A DNA stretch of 13,908 nucleotides from UBA2897 sp036733925 (GTDB lineage Bacteria; Bacillota; Negativicutes; Selenomonadales; Selenomonadaceae): NCBI GenBank assembly GCA_036733925.1, contig DAIMZO010000038.1, positions 1 to 13,908 on the forward strand, read 5' to 3'. The notes below the pieces were generated by a model. It saw only the letters and a program-made list of their open reading frames with translations, was not told the DNA's origin and made no database searches. The stretch's first letter is position 1. The number at the start of each line of letters is the position of its first letter. This document shows positions 5,740-13,451 of this stretch, in pieces. The translations under genes and the position numbers were made by a program.

Positions 5740-8700
5740 GGAATCTCACGGAAGTCGCCCTCAAAAATAAGGTGCTCGTCTGGTATTTCATCATCGTGAC
5801 GGCAATTGGCGGCATTTTCTGCTACAACAAGCTCGGCCGTATGGAGGATCCGCAGTTCACGATCCGGCAGATGGTCATTTCGGCGGCATGGCCGGGCGCG
5901 ACCGCGCAGGAGATGCAGGATCAGGTCACGGACAAGCTCGAGAAGAAGCTGCAGGACACGAGGCATCTCGACAACATCCAGAGCGAGACGCGCGCAGGGC
6001 AGACGGTCATCTACGTCGAGCTCGACGATGAGATCGATAAAAGCGAGATCCGTCAGGTCTGGCACGATGTGCGCAACCTCTGCGAGGACGAGAAGCGCGA
6101 GCTGCCGGACGGCGTCTACGGCCCGTACTATAATGACCGCTTCGACGATGTCTACGGCTCCATCTACGCGGTGACCGGCGACGGCTACAGCTACGAGGAG
6201 ATGCGCAAGACCGCCGAGGATACGCGCCGGCTTCTCATGCAGGTGCCGAGCGTGCAGAAAGTCGAGCTGCTCGGCGTGCAGGACGAGAAAGTCTACGTCG
6301 AGGTCGAGACAGCGAAGCTCTCGGAGCTCGGCATCAGCCCGCAGGTCATCATGCAGGCGCTGAAGACGCAGAACGAGAAGACGGCGTCCGGCATGCTCGA
6401 TACGGATACGGACAACGTCTATCTGCGTGTGAGTGGGACGTTCGACAACATCGACGATATCAAGAACCTGCCGATTAACGCGAATGGCAAGATCTTCCGC
6501 CTTGGCGACATCGCGACGGTCGAGCGCCGCAGCGTCGAGCCGGCGGAGCCGAAGATGTTCTTCAACGGCGAGCCGGCCATCGGCATCGCGGTCTCGATGG
6601 CGGACGGCGGCAACATCCTGCAGCTCGGCGACAACCTGAAAAAGCAGATTGCGGCCGTGCAAGATGACCTGCCGCTCGGGCTCGAGATCCATCAGGTCTC
6701 CGACCAGCCGAGCGTTGTCAACAACTCCATCCACGATTTCGTCAAGACCCTGTTTGAGGCCATCGTCATCGTGCTGGCTGTGAGCTTCCTTTCGCTCGGT
6801 TTCCGCACGGGGCTCGTCGTTGCCGGCTGTATCCCGCTCGTGCTTTGCGGCACGTTTGTCGTGATGTACGCGGCGGGCATCAGCCTGCACAAGGTCTCGC
6901 TCGGCTCGCTGATCATCGCGCTCGGCCTGCTGGTCGACGACGCAATCATCGCGGTCGAGATGATGAGCGTGCAGCTCGAGCTCGGCAAGAATCGCTTTGA
7001 TGCGGCCTGCCACGCGTTCCGCGCGACGGCGAAGCCGATGCTGACCGGCACGCTGATCACGTGCTCGGGCTTCATCCCGGTCGCGTTTGCGAAGGGCATG
7101 GCGAGCGAGTTCTGCCAGGCGCTGTTCCCGGTCATCGGCACGGCCCTGCTGCTGTCGTGGATTGTCTCGGTCATGGTCGCGCCGCTTTTCGGCACCTACT
7201 TGATCAAGGTCAAGGTCGTGACGGATGCGAGCGGGCGCCCGGATCCCTATCAGAGCCGGTTCTATCAGCTGTTCCGCCGCGTGCTCGGCTATTTCCTGAC
7301 GCATCGGAAAATCGTGCTGATCTCGACGGCCTGCCTGTTCCTCGTCTCCGTGTTCTCGATGAAATTCATCAAACAGGAGTTCTTCCCGTCCTCCCTGCGC
7401 CCGGAGATCCTCGTCTCGATGGATCTGCCGGAGGGCTCGTCGATGGCGGCCTCGCAGAAGGTCGCGGACCGCATGAGCGCGTTCCTGCAGGAGCATGAGG
7501 ACGAGATCGACAACTATTCGTACTATGTCGGGCAGTACGCGCCGCGCTTCGTGCTGACGGTTGACCCGAAAGCCGACGCGGACAACGAGACGCAGTTCGT
7601 CATCGTCGCGAAGGACACGGAGGCGCGCGAAAAGCTTGCCAAGGAACTGAACGCGGCGTTTGACGAGGAATTCTCGGACGTACGCGGGCGGCTCCAGTAC
7701 ATCCAGACCGGCCCGCCGTCCGATTACCCGATCATGGTGCGCGTGACGGGCCTGACCATCGACCAGACAAAAGAGCTCGCGGGCCGCGTGCGCGATGAGA
7801 TCGCGGCGGATCCGAACGTCTCGGACGTGCATTTCGACTGGGGCGACAAGCAGAAGACGATGCACCTCGAGCTCGACCAGGATAAGCTGCGCTCGCTCGG
7901 CGTCTCGAGCCAGACGGTCTCGCAGATGATCTACACCGAGGTCACGGGCGCGTCCGGCGCGCAGTACTACGCCGGCGACCGCACGATTGACATCGACCTG
8001 CGGCTCGCGAAGGTCGACCGCGAGAATCTCGCGCAGATGAAGGAGCTGCCGATTTATCTCGGGAAGGCCGGTTATGTGCCGCTCGGGCAGATTGCGAAAA
8101 TCTCCTATGACGCGGAGGACGGCTTCATCAAGCGCTACAACCTGCGTCCGACCATCACCGTCGAGGCGAATGCCGCAAATGGCACGGCGAACGACGCGAC
8201 GACCAAGGCACTGAAAGCCGTGGAAAACCTGAAGAAAGACCTGCCGCTCGGCTGCAGCATCGAGGGCTCCGGCACGCTCGAGGACAGCGATAAGTCGGTC
8301 GACCACCTCCTCGTGCCGATCCCAGCGATGATCCTCATCATCATGACGCTGCTGATGTTCCAGCTCCGCAGCGCGAAAGATATGGTGCTGACCCTGCTGA
8401 CGGCGCCGCTCGGCCTGATCGGCGTCGCCTGGGGCATGCTGCTCTTCGGCAAGGCGATGGGCTTCGTCGCAATCCTCGGGGTGCTTGCGCTGTTCGGCAT
8501 GATCATCCGCAACGCGGTCATCCTGATCGACCAGATCCAGAAGCATCTGGCGGCCGGCGAGACGCCGTGGGATGCAGTCGTCGACTCCGCCGTGCTGCGC
8601 TTCCGCCCCATCATGCTGACGGCGGCCGCCGCCATCCTCGGCATGATCCCGCTCATGACGAGCGTGTTCTGGGGCCCGATGGCCGTGGCCATCGCGAGCG

Positions 8701-8783
8701 GCCTGTTCGTCGCGACCGTCCTTACCCTGCTCGTGCTGCCGACCATGTACGCGGCGGCCTACCACGTGAAACGTGAGACTTGA
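5736..8783 (+). CDS. RND-family efflux transporter, inner-membrane pump
   Basis: A 1015-residue proton-driven transporter of the AcrB/HAE type, full length for the family. The first membrane helix lies at about 10-30. A porter domain follows (MEDPQFTIRQMVISAAWPGA), then helices 2-6 (about 335-500) with the proton-relay pair Asp401-Asp402 in GLLVDDAII. The second half repeats the plan: helix 7 near 525-545, a porter domain, and helices 8-12 (about 855-1010). The position of AcrB Lys940 is Arg925 here (IIRNAVILIDQI), a variant I recall from other RND subgroups. Its ATG overlaps the adaptor's stop. No TolC-like outer-membrane gene follows, so the channel must be encoded elsewhere. Substrate unknown; MarR control suggests toxic small molecules. 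Confidence 0.93.
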   Translation: MRNLTEVALKNKVLVWYFIIVTAIGGIFCYNKLGRMEDPQFTIRQMVISAAWPGATAQEMQDQVTDKLEKKLQDTRHLDNIQSETRAGQTVIYVELDDEIDKSEIRQVWHDVRNLCEDEKRELPDGVYGPYYNDRFDDVYGSIYAVTGDGYSYEEMRKTAEDTRRLLMQVPSVQKVELLGVQDEKVYVEVETAKLSELGISPQVIMQALKTQNEKTASGMLDTDTDNVYLRVSGTFDNIDDIKNLPINANGKIFRLGDIATVERRSVEPAEPKMFFNGEPAIGIAVSMADGGNILQLGDNLKKQIAAVQDDLPLGLEIHQVSDQPSVVNNSIHDFVKTLFEAIVIVLAVSFLSLGFRTGLVVAGCIPLVLCGTFVVMYAAGISLHKVSLGSLIIALGLLVDDAIIAVEMMSVQLELGKNRFDAACHAFRATAKPMLTGTLITCSGFIPVAFAKGMASEFCQALFPVIGTALLLSWIVSVMVAPLFGTYLIKVKVVTDASGRPDPYQSRFYQLFRRVLGYFLTHRKIVLISTACLFLVSVFSMKFIKQEFFPSSLRPEILVSMDLPEGSSMAASQKVADRMSAFLQEHEDEIDNYSYYVGQYAPRFVLTVDPKADADNETQFVIVAKDTEAREKLAKELNAAFDEEFSDVRGRLQYIQTGPPSDYPIMVRVTGLTIDQTKELAGRVRDEIAADPNVSDVHFDWGDKQKTMHLELDQDKLRSLGVSSQTVSQMIYTEVTGASGAQYYAGDRTIDIDLRLAKVDRENLAQMKELPIYLGKAGYVPLGQIAKISYDAEDGFIKRYNLRPTITVEANAANGTANDATTKALKAVENLKKDLPLGCSIEGSGTLEDSDKSVDHLLVPIPAMILIIMTLLMFQLRSAKDMVLTLLTAPLGLIGVAWGMLLFGKAMGFVAILGVLALFGMIIRNAVILIDQIQKHLAAGETPWDAVVDSAVLRFRPIMLTAAAAILGMIPLMTSVFWGPMAVAIASGLFVATVLTLLVLPTMYAAAYHVKRET

Positions 8784-8815
8784 GCGGGCATGCGGGAAGA
8801 AGGGAAGGTGATCCT

Positions 8816-9587
8816 ATGACAAAACTTGTGCAGACGCTGGAGCGGAAGAAAGGCTTTTCCGAAACAGAAAGCGTCATCGCGTCGTATCTGCTGAAGAATT
8901 TCCGGCAGCTGCCGACGATGTCGACGCGGCAGCTCGCGCGTGCGACGTTCTGCAGCCCGGCGGCAATCGTCCGCTTCTGCCAGAAGCTCGGCTTCGGCGG
9001 GTATACGGAGTTCCGCGTGAAGTTCCTCGCGGAAATGCTCCAGAATGTCGAGAATCCCAAGATTCTGGACTACGAGATCTCTGCTGGATCCCTCGTTTTT
9101 CGTCCGGGCGTTTTCCCTGATCCACAAATGCCGGCATGTCGATTTCTACGCGATGGACGATAACCTCCACGTGGCCAATATGGCTGCGTCGAGCTTCATC
9201 ATGGCGAACAAGTGTTCCACCGTGCATACGGCCATGACGATGCGGTATCTGCAGGCGACGGCGGTCGGGAAGGATCATCTGGCGTTCTTCATCAGCCGGA
9301 CCGGCGAGAACCGCATGCTGATCGATATCGCGCAGCTGCTGAAGATTCGCGAGCTCCATTCCGTGCTGATCACGGGCGCGCCGGATTCGACGCTCGGCGG
9401 ACTGGCGGATGTCGTGTTCCCGGTATCGACCGTCGACACGATGCAGGAGCTCGGGCCGCGCGTCTTTCTGCTGACCGCGCAGTACGTCATCAACGTGATT
9501 TTTGCCGCGCTGATGACGCGGATCGATTATGGGGCCGCGAAGGAAAAGGATCAGTGGCTCAGCGAACATTTCTATTACGGAACGTAG
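8816..9587 (+). pseudogene. RpiR-family regulator (HTH + SIS), linker lost and frameshifted
   Basis: The first 89 codons give the RpiR helix-turn-helix domain (TMSTRQLARATFCSPAAIVRFCQKLGFGGYTEFR in the 34-67 region) up to ENPKILDYEIS at 9082. The SIS sugar-phosphate-binding domain then appears in another frame from about 9081 (LLDPSFFVRAFSLIHKCRHVDF) and runs to the stop at 9587, including FISRTGENRMLIDIAQL. Intact RpiR proteins have roughly 30 more residues between the two parts. So a stretch that is not a multiple of three is missing near 9080-9086, and the first frame runs on to a stop at 9163. ATG 8816 has AAGGTG upstream. It lies 32 bases after the pump gene and faces the PTS locus it should regulate. 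The HTH part could still be made. Confidence 0.8.
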
Positions 9588-9590
9588 GCG

Positions 9591-9742
9591 TCCCCTTCGG
9601 GCACGAGCTCGAAGAGCGAGCGTGCCTTTGGCTGGAGCTGTCTCGCGAAGCGAGACTGAGTGGGCACGTACCGCAGGGCAATCGCCAAGCGCTATGTGCC
9701 CTACCCACCGCTGACGCGGTTCCCCCTCCCCGAAGGGGAGGG
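9591..9742. repeat. Palindromic intergenic repeat element
   Basis: A non-coding stretch made of successive inverted repeats. GGCACG/CGTGCC (9600-9605 with 9621-9626) encloses CTCG/CGAG. TCTCGC-GAA-GCGAGA lies at 9641-9655. GGGCACGTA (9662-9670) pairs with TATGTGCCC (9693-9701). CCCTCCCC-GAA-GGGGAGGG lies at 9724-9742. The plan, with GGAGCTGTC near one end and a CTCCC hairpin at the other, resembles small palindromic repeats I recall from gut Firmicute intergenic regions, but I cannot name the family. No transposase is present. A related fragment lies at 13391-13424. Open frames through here are spurious. Confidence 0.55.
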
Positions 9743-9750
9743 CTTGAAAA

Positions 9751-9794
9751 GAGGTTGCCGAACGGGCTATATGCTCGTGCGGCAGCCTTTTTTT
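9751..9794 (+). terminator. Rho-independent terminator after the rpiR remnant
   Basis: GGTTGCCG (9753-9760) pairs with CGGCAGCC (9780-9787, one wobble). The stem continues inside with ACGGGC/GCTCGT (9762-9767 with 9773-9778) and is followed by seven T at 9788-9794. It is the natural end of the rpiR transcript. Confidence 0.75.
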
Positions 9795-9797
9795 GTT

Positions 9798-9849
9798 ACG
9801 CTGTTTCAGAAACGCCGGATTTCGATATTTTCGTTGAAACAGCGTTTTT
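9798..9849 (+). terminator. Second terminator-like inverted repeat, abutting the EIIC remnant
   Basis: ACGCTGTTTCA (9798-9808) is perfectly repeated in inverted form at 9835-9845, with a 26-base loop and T at 9845-9849. It begins only four bases after the first terminator, and EIIC homology starts about six bases after its T-run, without promoter, ribosome site or start codon between. The stacking suggests the DNA that once lay here has been lost. Confidence 0.5.
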
Positions 9850-9854
9850 ATCCG

Positions 9855-10610
9855 TTTTTCCTGCTGCTCGCCAATCTGCCGATCCCGGGCTATCCGGAAT
9901 TCATGGCCGGCATTTTCGGCCCGGACTGGGCCGCGGCGCTCAACGCCGTAGCGGGCGGTACGTTCAACGTGCTCGCGCTGATCGTCGTCCTGACGATTAC
10001 GTACAAGTTCGTTGAGGCTGAGGGATACGATGCGATGATGGCCGCAATCCTCGCGCTGTCGACGTTTCTGATCTTGTTGCCGCCGACGATGAACGTCGAT
10101 GGCGTGACGGTTGCGAACGTCATCCCGAAAAGCTGGGCGGGCAGCAACGGCGTCATCACGGCAATCCTCGTCGCGTTCCTGACGTCTTACGTGTTCTGCT
10201 ATTGCATCCGGAACCATCTGACCATCAAGATGCCGGCCTCGGTGCCGGCCAGCGTGACCAAGGCTTTCACGGCCCTGATCCCGGGCACGATCCTGTTCAC
10301 GATCGCCGCTGTCCTGTACGGCCTTTGCCATTTCATCGGGGCGACGACGCTGCCGGAACTCATCTTCAAGCTGATCCAGACGCCACTCCAGAGCCTTTCG
10401 GATACGCTCGCAGGAGGCATCGTCATCGTCGGCCTGCTCCTCGACGGCTGGCAGGGCGGTGTCGTGCAGCTGATTAACCTGGTCATTGCGACGGCGCTCT
10501 ACTACCCGTTCCTGCGCGCACAGGACAAGGCGATGCTCGCAGATGAGGGCGGCGAGACGGAGAACGCATCCGCAGATGTGGATGAAGAAGACAAGAAGGC
10601 AGAAGCCTGA
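9855..10610 (+). pseudogene. PTS lactose/cellobiose-family EIIC, N-terminus and centre missing
   Basis: The membrane sugar channel of a cellobiose/beta-glucoside PTS. Recognisable EIIC begins abruptly with FFLLLANLPIPGYPEFM (from 9855) and continues through several membrane helices to DTLAGGIVIV (about 10430). The next residues, GLLLDGWQGGVVQLINLVIA, belong to the family's C-terminal end (YYPFLRAQDK). Normal members have about 430 residues; here roughly 45-50 N-terminal and about 165 central residues are absent, including the region that binds sugar. The central loss keeps frame, so one open frame spans the remnant, but upstream it reads through terminators and the repeat element and has no credible start. 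I therefore call it broken. Confidence 0.78.
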
Positions 10611-10655
10611 CCTATATATTTTTTCAAGGGAATAAGGGTTTTGAAAGGGAGAATC

Positions 10656-11674
10656 ATGATGAACAAAGTAAAGACGACAGCCATTCTGCTTGGCCTCACG
10701 ATGGGCCTGACGGGAAATGTATTCGCAGCGCCGGCGGCAGATGCATCGCTGGATGACCGCATTGCCGCGCTCGCTGCACAGCAGAAAGCACTCGCTGAGC
10801 AGCAGAAAGCGCTTGAGAATCAGATTGCCGCATTGAAGAAGGAAAACAGCACGCTGCGTCAGACCGCGCGGATCGCGAAGAGCAACCGCACGGCCATCCA
10901 GGGTATCCGTAATGACGCGAACCGCTTTCAGTTCAAGGGCTTCGGCCGTGTCGCATGGGAGAACAATTCGGATGCGCTGACCTATAACGATACGAACGAT
11001 ATGCGCCGCTTCTATGTCGACCTCGAGGGCAAGTACCGCGTCAACGACAAGTGGAGCGTGAACTTCCAATGGGAGATGCTGCAGCGTTACGCGAAGTATC
11101 ACACGGGCGACGGCACGACCTGCAGATGGATGTCCGCTATGGCAAGCTGAACAAGAACAAGCATGAGAGTCTCGGTACGAGCTACTATGTGACGCCGAAC
11201 GAAGAATATTACAACTCCATCGGTTCGCAGGCCATGCTCGTCAGTGCGATGTGGAATCCGATGAAGAACATCTTCCTGCTCGGCGACTACGTCTGCACGA
11301 ACCGGCAGGCAGGCGCGCCGCTCTGGACAAACGGCCCGGAGGTCTCCGGCACCAGCAAGAACACTTGGCATGTCCGACTGAACTATCGCTGGCCGGATTT
11401 GAGTAGTCCGAGATCTTTCCAGCTCTATGGCCGCTGGTTCGACTATCCGTACAACGAGAACGACCTCGTCGGCGCGTTCGGCGATAAGGAGGACAGCTTC
11501 TTCCTGTCCGGCAGCAAGGGCTGGGCGTTCGGCTTCAAATACGTTCCGGCGAAGAATATCGAGTGGGAAACGGCCTATCAGTGGGCGGCGGCGCACACGA
11601 GAATGTGGAAACCGCAGCCGGGTGCCCGCTATGAGCACAATGTCCTGCGCACCAAGGTGGACTTCCATTTCTGA
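10656..11674 (+). pseudogene. Outer-membrane porin with coiled-coil N-terminus, frameshifted
   Basis: A signal peptide (about 1-23, ending NVFA) is followed by a coiled coil rich in Ala, Gln and Lys (about 30-70), then beta-barrel sequence starting FQFKGFGRVAWENN. At 11113-11120 the frame changes: GDGT should lead to DLQMDVRYGKLN, but one base (probably G before ACC) is missing, and the original frame stops at 11150. The second frame runs to 11674 and ends VDFHF, with the C-terminal Phe that marks barrel proteins for outer-membrane insertion. The two parts sum to about 339 residues, so more may be missing. ATG 10659 is an equal start choice; AGGGAG lies just upstream. Its place inside a PTS operon suggests it let beta-glucosides cross the outer membrane. 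Confidence 0.75.
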
Positions 11675-11734
11675 GACGCTATGACAGATGCTGTCTCGCA
11701 GAGATGGCGGCAGCAAGAAAAGGAGTAACTTATC

Positions 11735-12037
11735 ATGAAGAAGATTGTACTGCTCTGTGCATCGGGGATGTCGACGAGCATGCTTGTGAAGAAGATGAAA
11801 GAGGCCGCGGCGGCGAAATCGTACGACTGTGAGATTGACGCCTTCTCCGCGGCAGAGACCAAGGAAAAGGTATCCGATGCCGATGTCGTCCTGCTCGGAC
11901 CGCAGATCCGCTTCCAGCAGAAGAAGATTGCGGCAGAACTGCCGGGCGTTCCCGTCGAGGCCATCGACATGCGGATGTATGGCCGCATGGATGGCAAGGG
12001 TACGCTGGCTCTTGCGAAGAAACTGATGGGGGAATGA
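11735..12037 (+). CDS. PTS cellobiose/lactose-family EIIB component
   Basis: A complete 100-residue cytoplasmic phosphocarrier that passes phosphate from EIIA to the sugar at EIIC. It begins KKIVLLCASGMSTSMLV, with Cys8 as the phosphorylated residue followed by the P-loop-like ASGMSTS; DADVVLLGPQIRF (48-60) is also typical of the CelA/ChbB type. AGGAG lies nine bases before the ATG. It follows the porin remnant by 60 bases and precedes EIIA by two. With EIIC broken upstream, the protein has no obvious partner here, although EIIB proteins can serve another EIIC. Confidence 0.95.
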   Translation: MKKIVLLCASGMSTSMLVKKMKEAAAAKSYDCEIDAFSAAETKEKVSDADVVLLGPQIRFQQKKIAAELPGVPVEAIDMRMYGRMDGKGTLALAKKLMGE

Positions 12038-12039
12038 AC

Positions 12040-12369
12040 ATGGAAGGACAGGAACTCATCGCATTCCAGATCATTTCCGCGGTCGGCACGGCCCGCAGCA
12101 GTTATATCGAGGCGATTCAGGAAGCCAAGAAAGGCCATTACGAGCAGGCGGAAAAATTGATTGCGGAGGGCGATAAGGCCTTCGCCGAAGGACATGACGC
12201 GCATGCGAGACTGCTGGAAGACGAGGCCAACGGCAAGGGTCAGCCCATCGGGCTGCTCATCCTGCACGCAGAGGATCAGCTGATGAGCGCCGAGGCGTTC
12301 AAGACCATCGCCTTGGAATTCATCGCGGTCTATAAGCGTCTGGACGGTCAGGAGGCGAAAGAAGCATGA
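12040..12369 (+). CDS. PTS cellobiose/lactose-family EIIA component
   Basis: A complete 109-residue all-helical phosphocarrier of the LacF/ChbA type that accepts phosphate from HPr. The phosphorylated histidine is His76 in GLLILHAEDQLMSAEAF, and the N-terminal FQIISAVGTARSSYIEA matches the family. I chose ATG 12040, with GGGGGA six bases upstream, over the ATG at 12034, which overlaps that ribosome site. The stop overlaps the GH1 start (ATGA), so the original operon was translationally coupled. Confidence 0.93.
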   Translation: MEGQELIAFQIISAVGTARSSYIEAIQEAKKGHYEQAEKLIAEGDKAFAEGHDAHARLLEDEANGKGQPIGLLILHAEDQLMSAEAFKTIALEFIAVYKRLDGQEAKEA

Positions 12370-12467
12370 GCTTTTCCAAAGGATTTCTCTGGGGCGGCGC
12401 GGTCGCGGCGCATCAGATTGAGGGCGGTTGGAAAGAAGGCGGCAAAGGCATGTCCGTCGCGGACGTC
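12366..12467 (+). pseudogene. GH1 6-phospho-beta-glucosidase, first 34 codons only
   Basis: The start overlaps the EIIA stop (ATGA). FSKGFLWGGAVAAHQIEGGW is the diagnostic N-terminus of GH1 6-phospho-beta-glucosidases, and GGKGMSVADV continues it to codon 34. Then homology stops and a T-rich stretch leads straight into a terminator hairpin at 12485. Family members have about 470-480 residues, so nearly the whole enzyme including both catalytic glutamates is gone. The frame happens to stay open through the terminator into the next gene (to 13388); I treat that as chance because the next gene has its own ribosome site and start. Confidence 0.85.
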
Positions 12468-12484
12468 ATTTTTTTATCTTTTTG

Positions 12485-12516
12485 GCGGCTGCAGGCTCTG
12501 CAGCCGCTTTTTCTTT
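12485..12516 (+). terminator. Strong rho-independent terminator of the PTS operon
   Basis: GCGGCTGCAG (12485-12494) pairs perfectly with CTGCAGCCGC (12498-12507) around GCT, followed by TTTTTCTTT. It presumably ended the operon after the full-length GH1 gene. Confidence 0.88.
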
Positions 12517-12599
12517 GCGGGGAAATAGAGGAAATATCCGGTTGCTGTAGAAATGTAGTAGCAAGGGAAACACGGAAAACAGCAAGGGGGTGCTGTGGG

Positions 12600-13388
12600 A
12601 TGGAACAGCCGATGGGAATCTTCTCGCCGATGGTGGCGGATGTATTGAACTTGTTCACCTTCGTGGTCAGTGTGCTTGCGCTCGTCGCGGCGGCATACGC
12701 CTTTTCGACGGTGCGGCAGAAGGTCGCGGAGGTCGAGAAGGTCTACGCGCTCGAGGGCGAGGTGAAGAAGCTGCGGCGGCAGGTCGATGCCTTGCGCGGT
12801 GCGAAGACGGCGGAGCAGGTCGCGGCCATCACTGCTGGCGCGGATGGTGCCGCAGATGGGACGGATGCTCCGGCTGCCACGGCAGAGGGCACTGTCCCAG
12901 CAGGGGCGGCCAAGGCGTCCTTTGCAGGCAAGGCGGGCGGCGAGCAGGCCGCTGAGGCCGTCTGGGCGCGGTTCGTAATCGACTACAACAACCTTTCGTC
13001 GAGCATGGATGTGCCGCGCGCCGAGGAGGCTTGCCAAGCCTTTGTCGATAACTACCAGTTGCGCCTGCTGCGTTGCACGGAACACGATGCGGTCGACGAG
13101 ACGACGGGCGACCACGCGCCAAAATTCACGCTCGCACCGTTCTCGATCAGCGCGTTCTGGGCCTGGCAGGTGCCGGATGACAAAGGGCATTTCGTCGTCG
13201 TGCCGAACCCTTTGCGCGCGTATGGCGAGAAGGAGCACGCCGAGGGCGGCATGAAGGAGACCTTCGCCTCGAACTACGAGGACGGCAAGCAGTACCATCA
13301 CATGCAGGTGCGCCTGCCGGCCCTGTTCCGCAAGGATCCCGCCGGCTGGCATATCGAGCAGCCCGGCGTAATCCGGCTGAAGGAATAA
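12600..13388 (+). CDS. Unrecognised membrane-anchored coiled-coil protein
   Basis: I do not recognise the family. The 262 residues comprise a short N-terminus, one hydrophobic helix (about 15-35), a charged coiled coil (about 38-66, QKVAEVEKVYALEGEVKKLR), an Ala/Gly-rich low-complexity linker (about 70-118) and a compact C-terminal domain (120-262) with many aromatic residues, including FSISAFWAWQVPDDKGHFVV and NYEDGKQYHHMQVRLP. The C-terminal domain has no catalytic motif I can name. ATG 12600 has AAGGGGG nine bases upstream. The gene stands alone between the PTS terminator and a repeat fragment. Its coding bias resembles the intact genes at the left, and unlike the other long genes from 8816 on it shows no break. 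Confidence 0.7.
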   Translation: MEQPMGIFSPMVADVLNLFTFVVSVLALVAAAYAFSTVRQKVAEVEKVYALEGEVKKLRRQVDALRGAKTAEQVAAITAGADGAADGTDAPAATAEGTVPAGAAKASFAGKAGGEQAAEAVWARFVIDYNNLSSSMDVPRAEEACQAFVDNYQLRLLRCTEHDAVDETTGDHAPKFTLAPFSISAFWAWQVPDDKGHFVVVPNPLRAYGEKEHAEGGMKETFASNYEDGKQYHHMQVRLPALFRKDPAGWHIEQPGVIRLKE

Positions 13389-13390
13389 GG

Positions 13391-13424
13391 CCTTCCCCAT
13401 AGGGGAAGGGCGAGCGTGCAGAAC
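13391..13424. repeat. Fragment of the palindromic repeat family
   Basis: CCTTCCCC-ATA-GGGGAAGG is a perfect 8-bp hairpin at 13391-13409 right after the stop codon, without a T-run. It is followed by GCGAGCGTGC, ten bases also found inside the element near 9616-9625, so it looks like a truncated relative of the repeat at 9591-9742. Confidence 0.45.
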
Positions 13425-13451
13425 ACACTGATTGCGTAACCGGAGATAAAT

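Noticed and set aside
5694..8765. Open frame of 1023 codons on the minus strand opposite the RND pump
   Set aside because: It mirrors a clearly coding RND gene; high GC and strong codon bias remove stops on the opposite strand. Its translation is rich in Arg, His, Asp and Val with no domain. Other long minus-strand frames (8874-11102, 2799-3872, 4459-5679, 12474-13466) are rejected for the same reason.
8816..9587. Programmed ribosomal frameshift joining the two RpiR halves
   Set aside because: No slippery heptamer or downstream pseudoknot is evident, and about 30 conserved linker residues are absent, which frameshifting cannot restore.
9591..9742. CRISPR array or insertion sequence
   Set aside because: There are no evenly spaced direct repeats with spacers and no transposase frame; the stretch is a set of different inverted repeats.
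12366..13388. A 340-residue fusion of a GH1 start with a membrane coiled-coil protein
   Set aside because: The open frame runs through a perfect terminator hairpin with T-run, and the second part has its own ribosome site and ATG at 12600.
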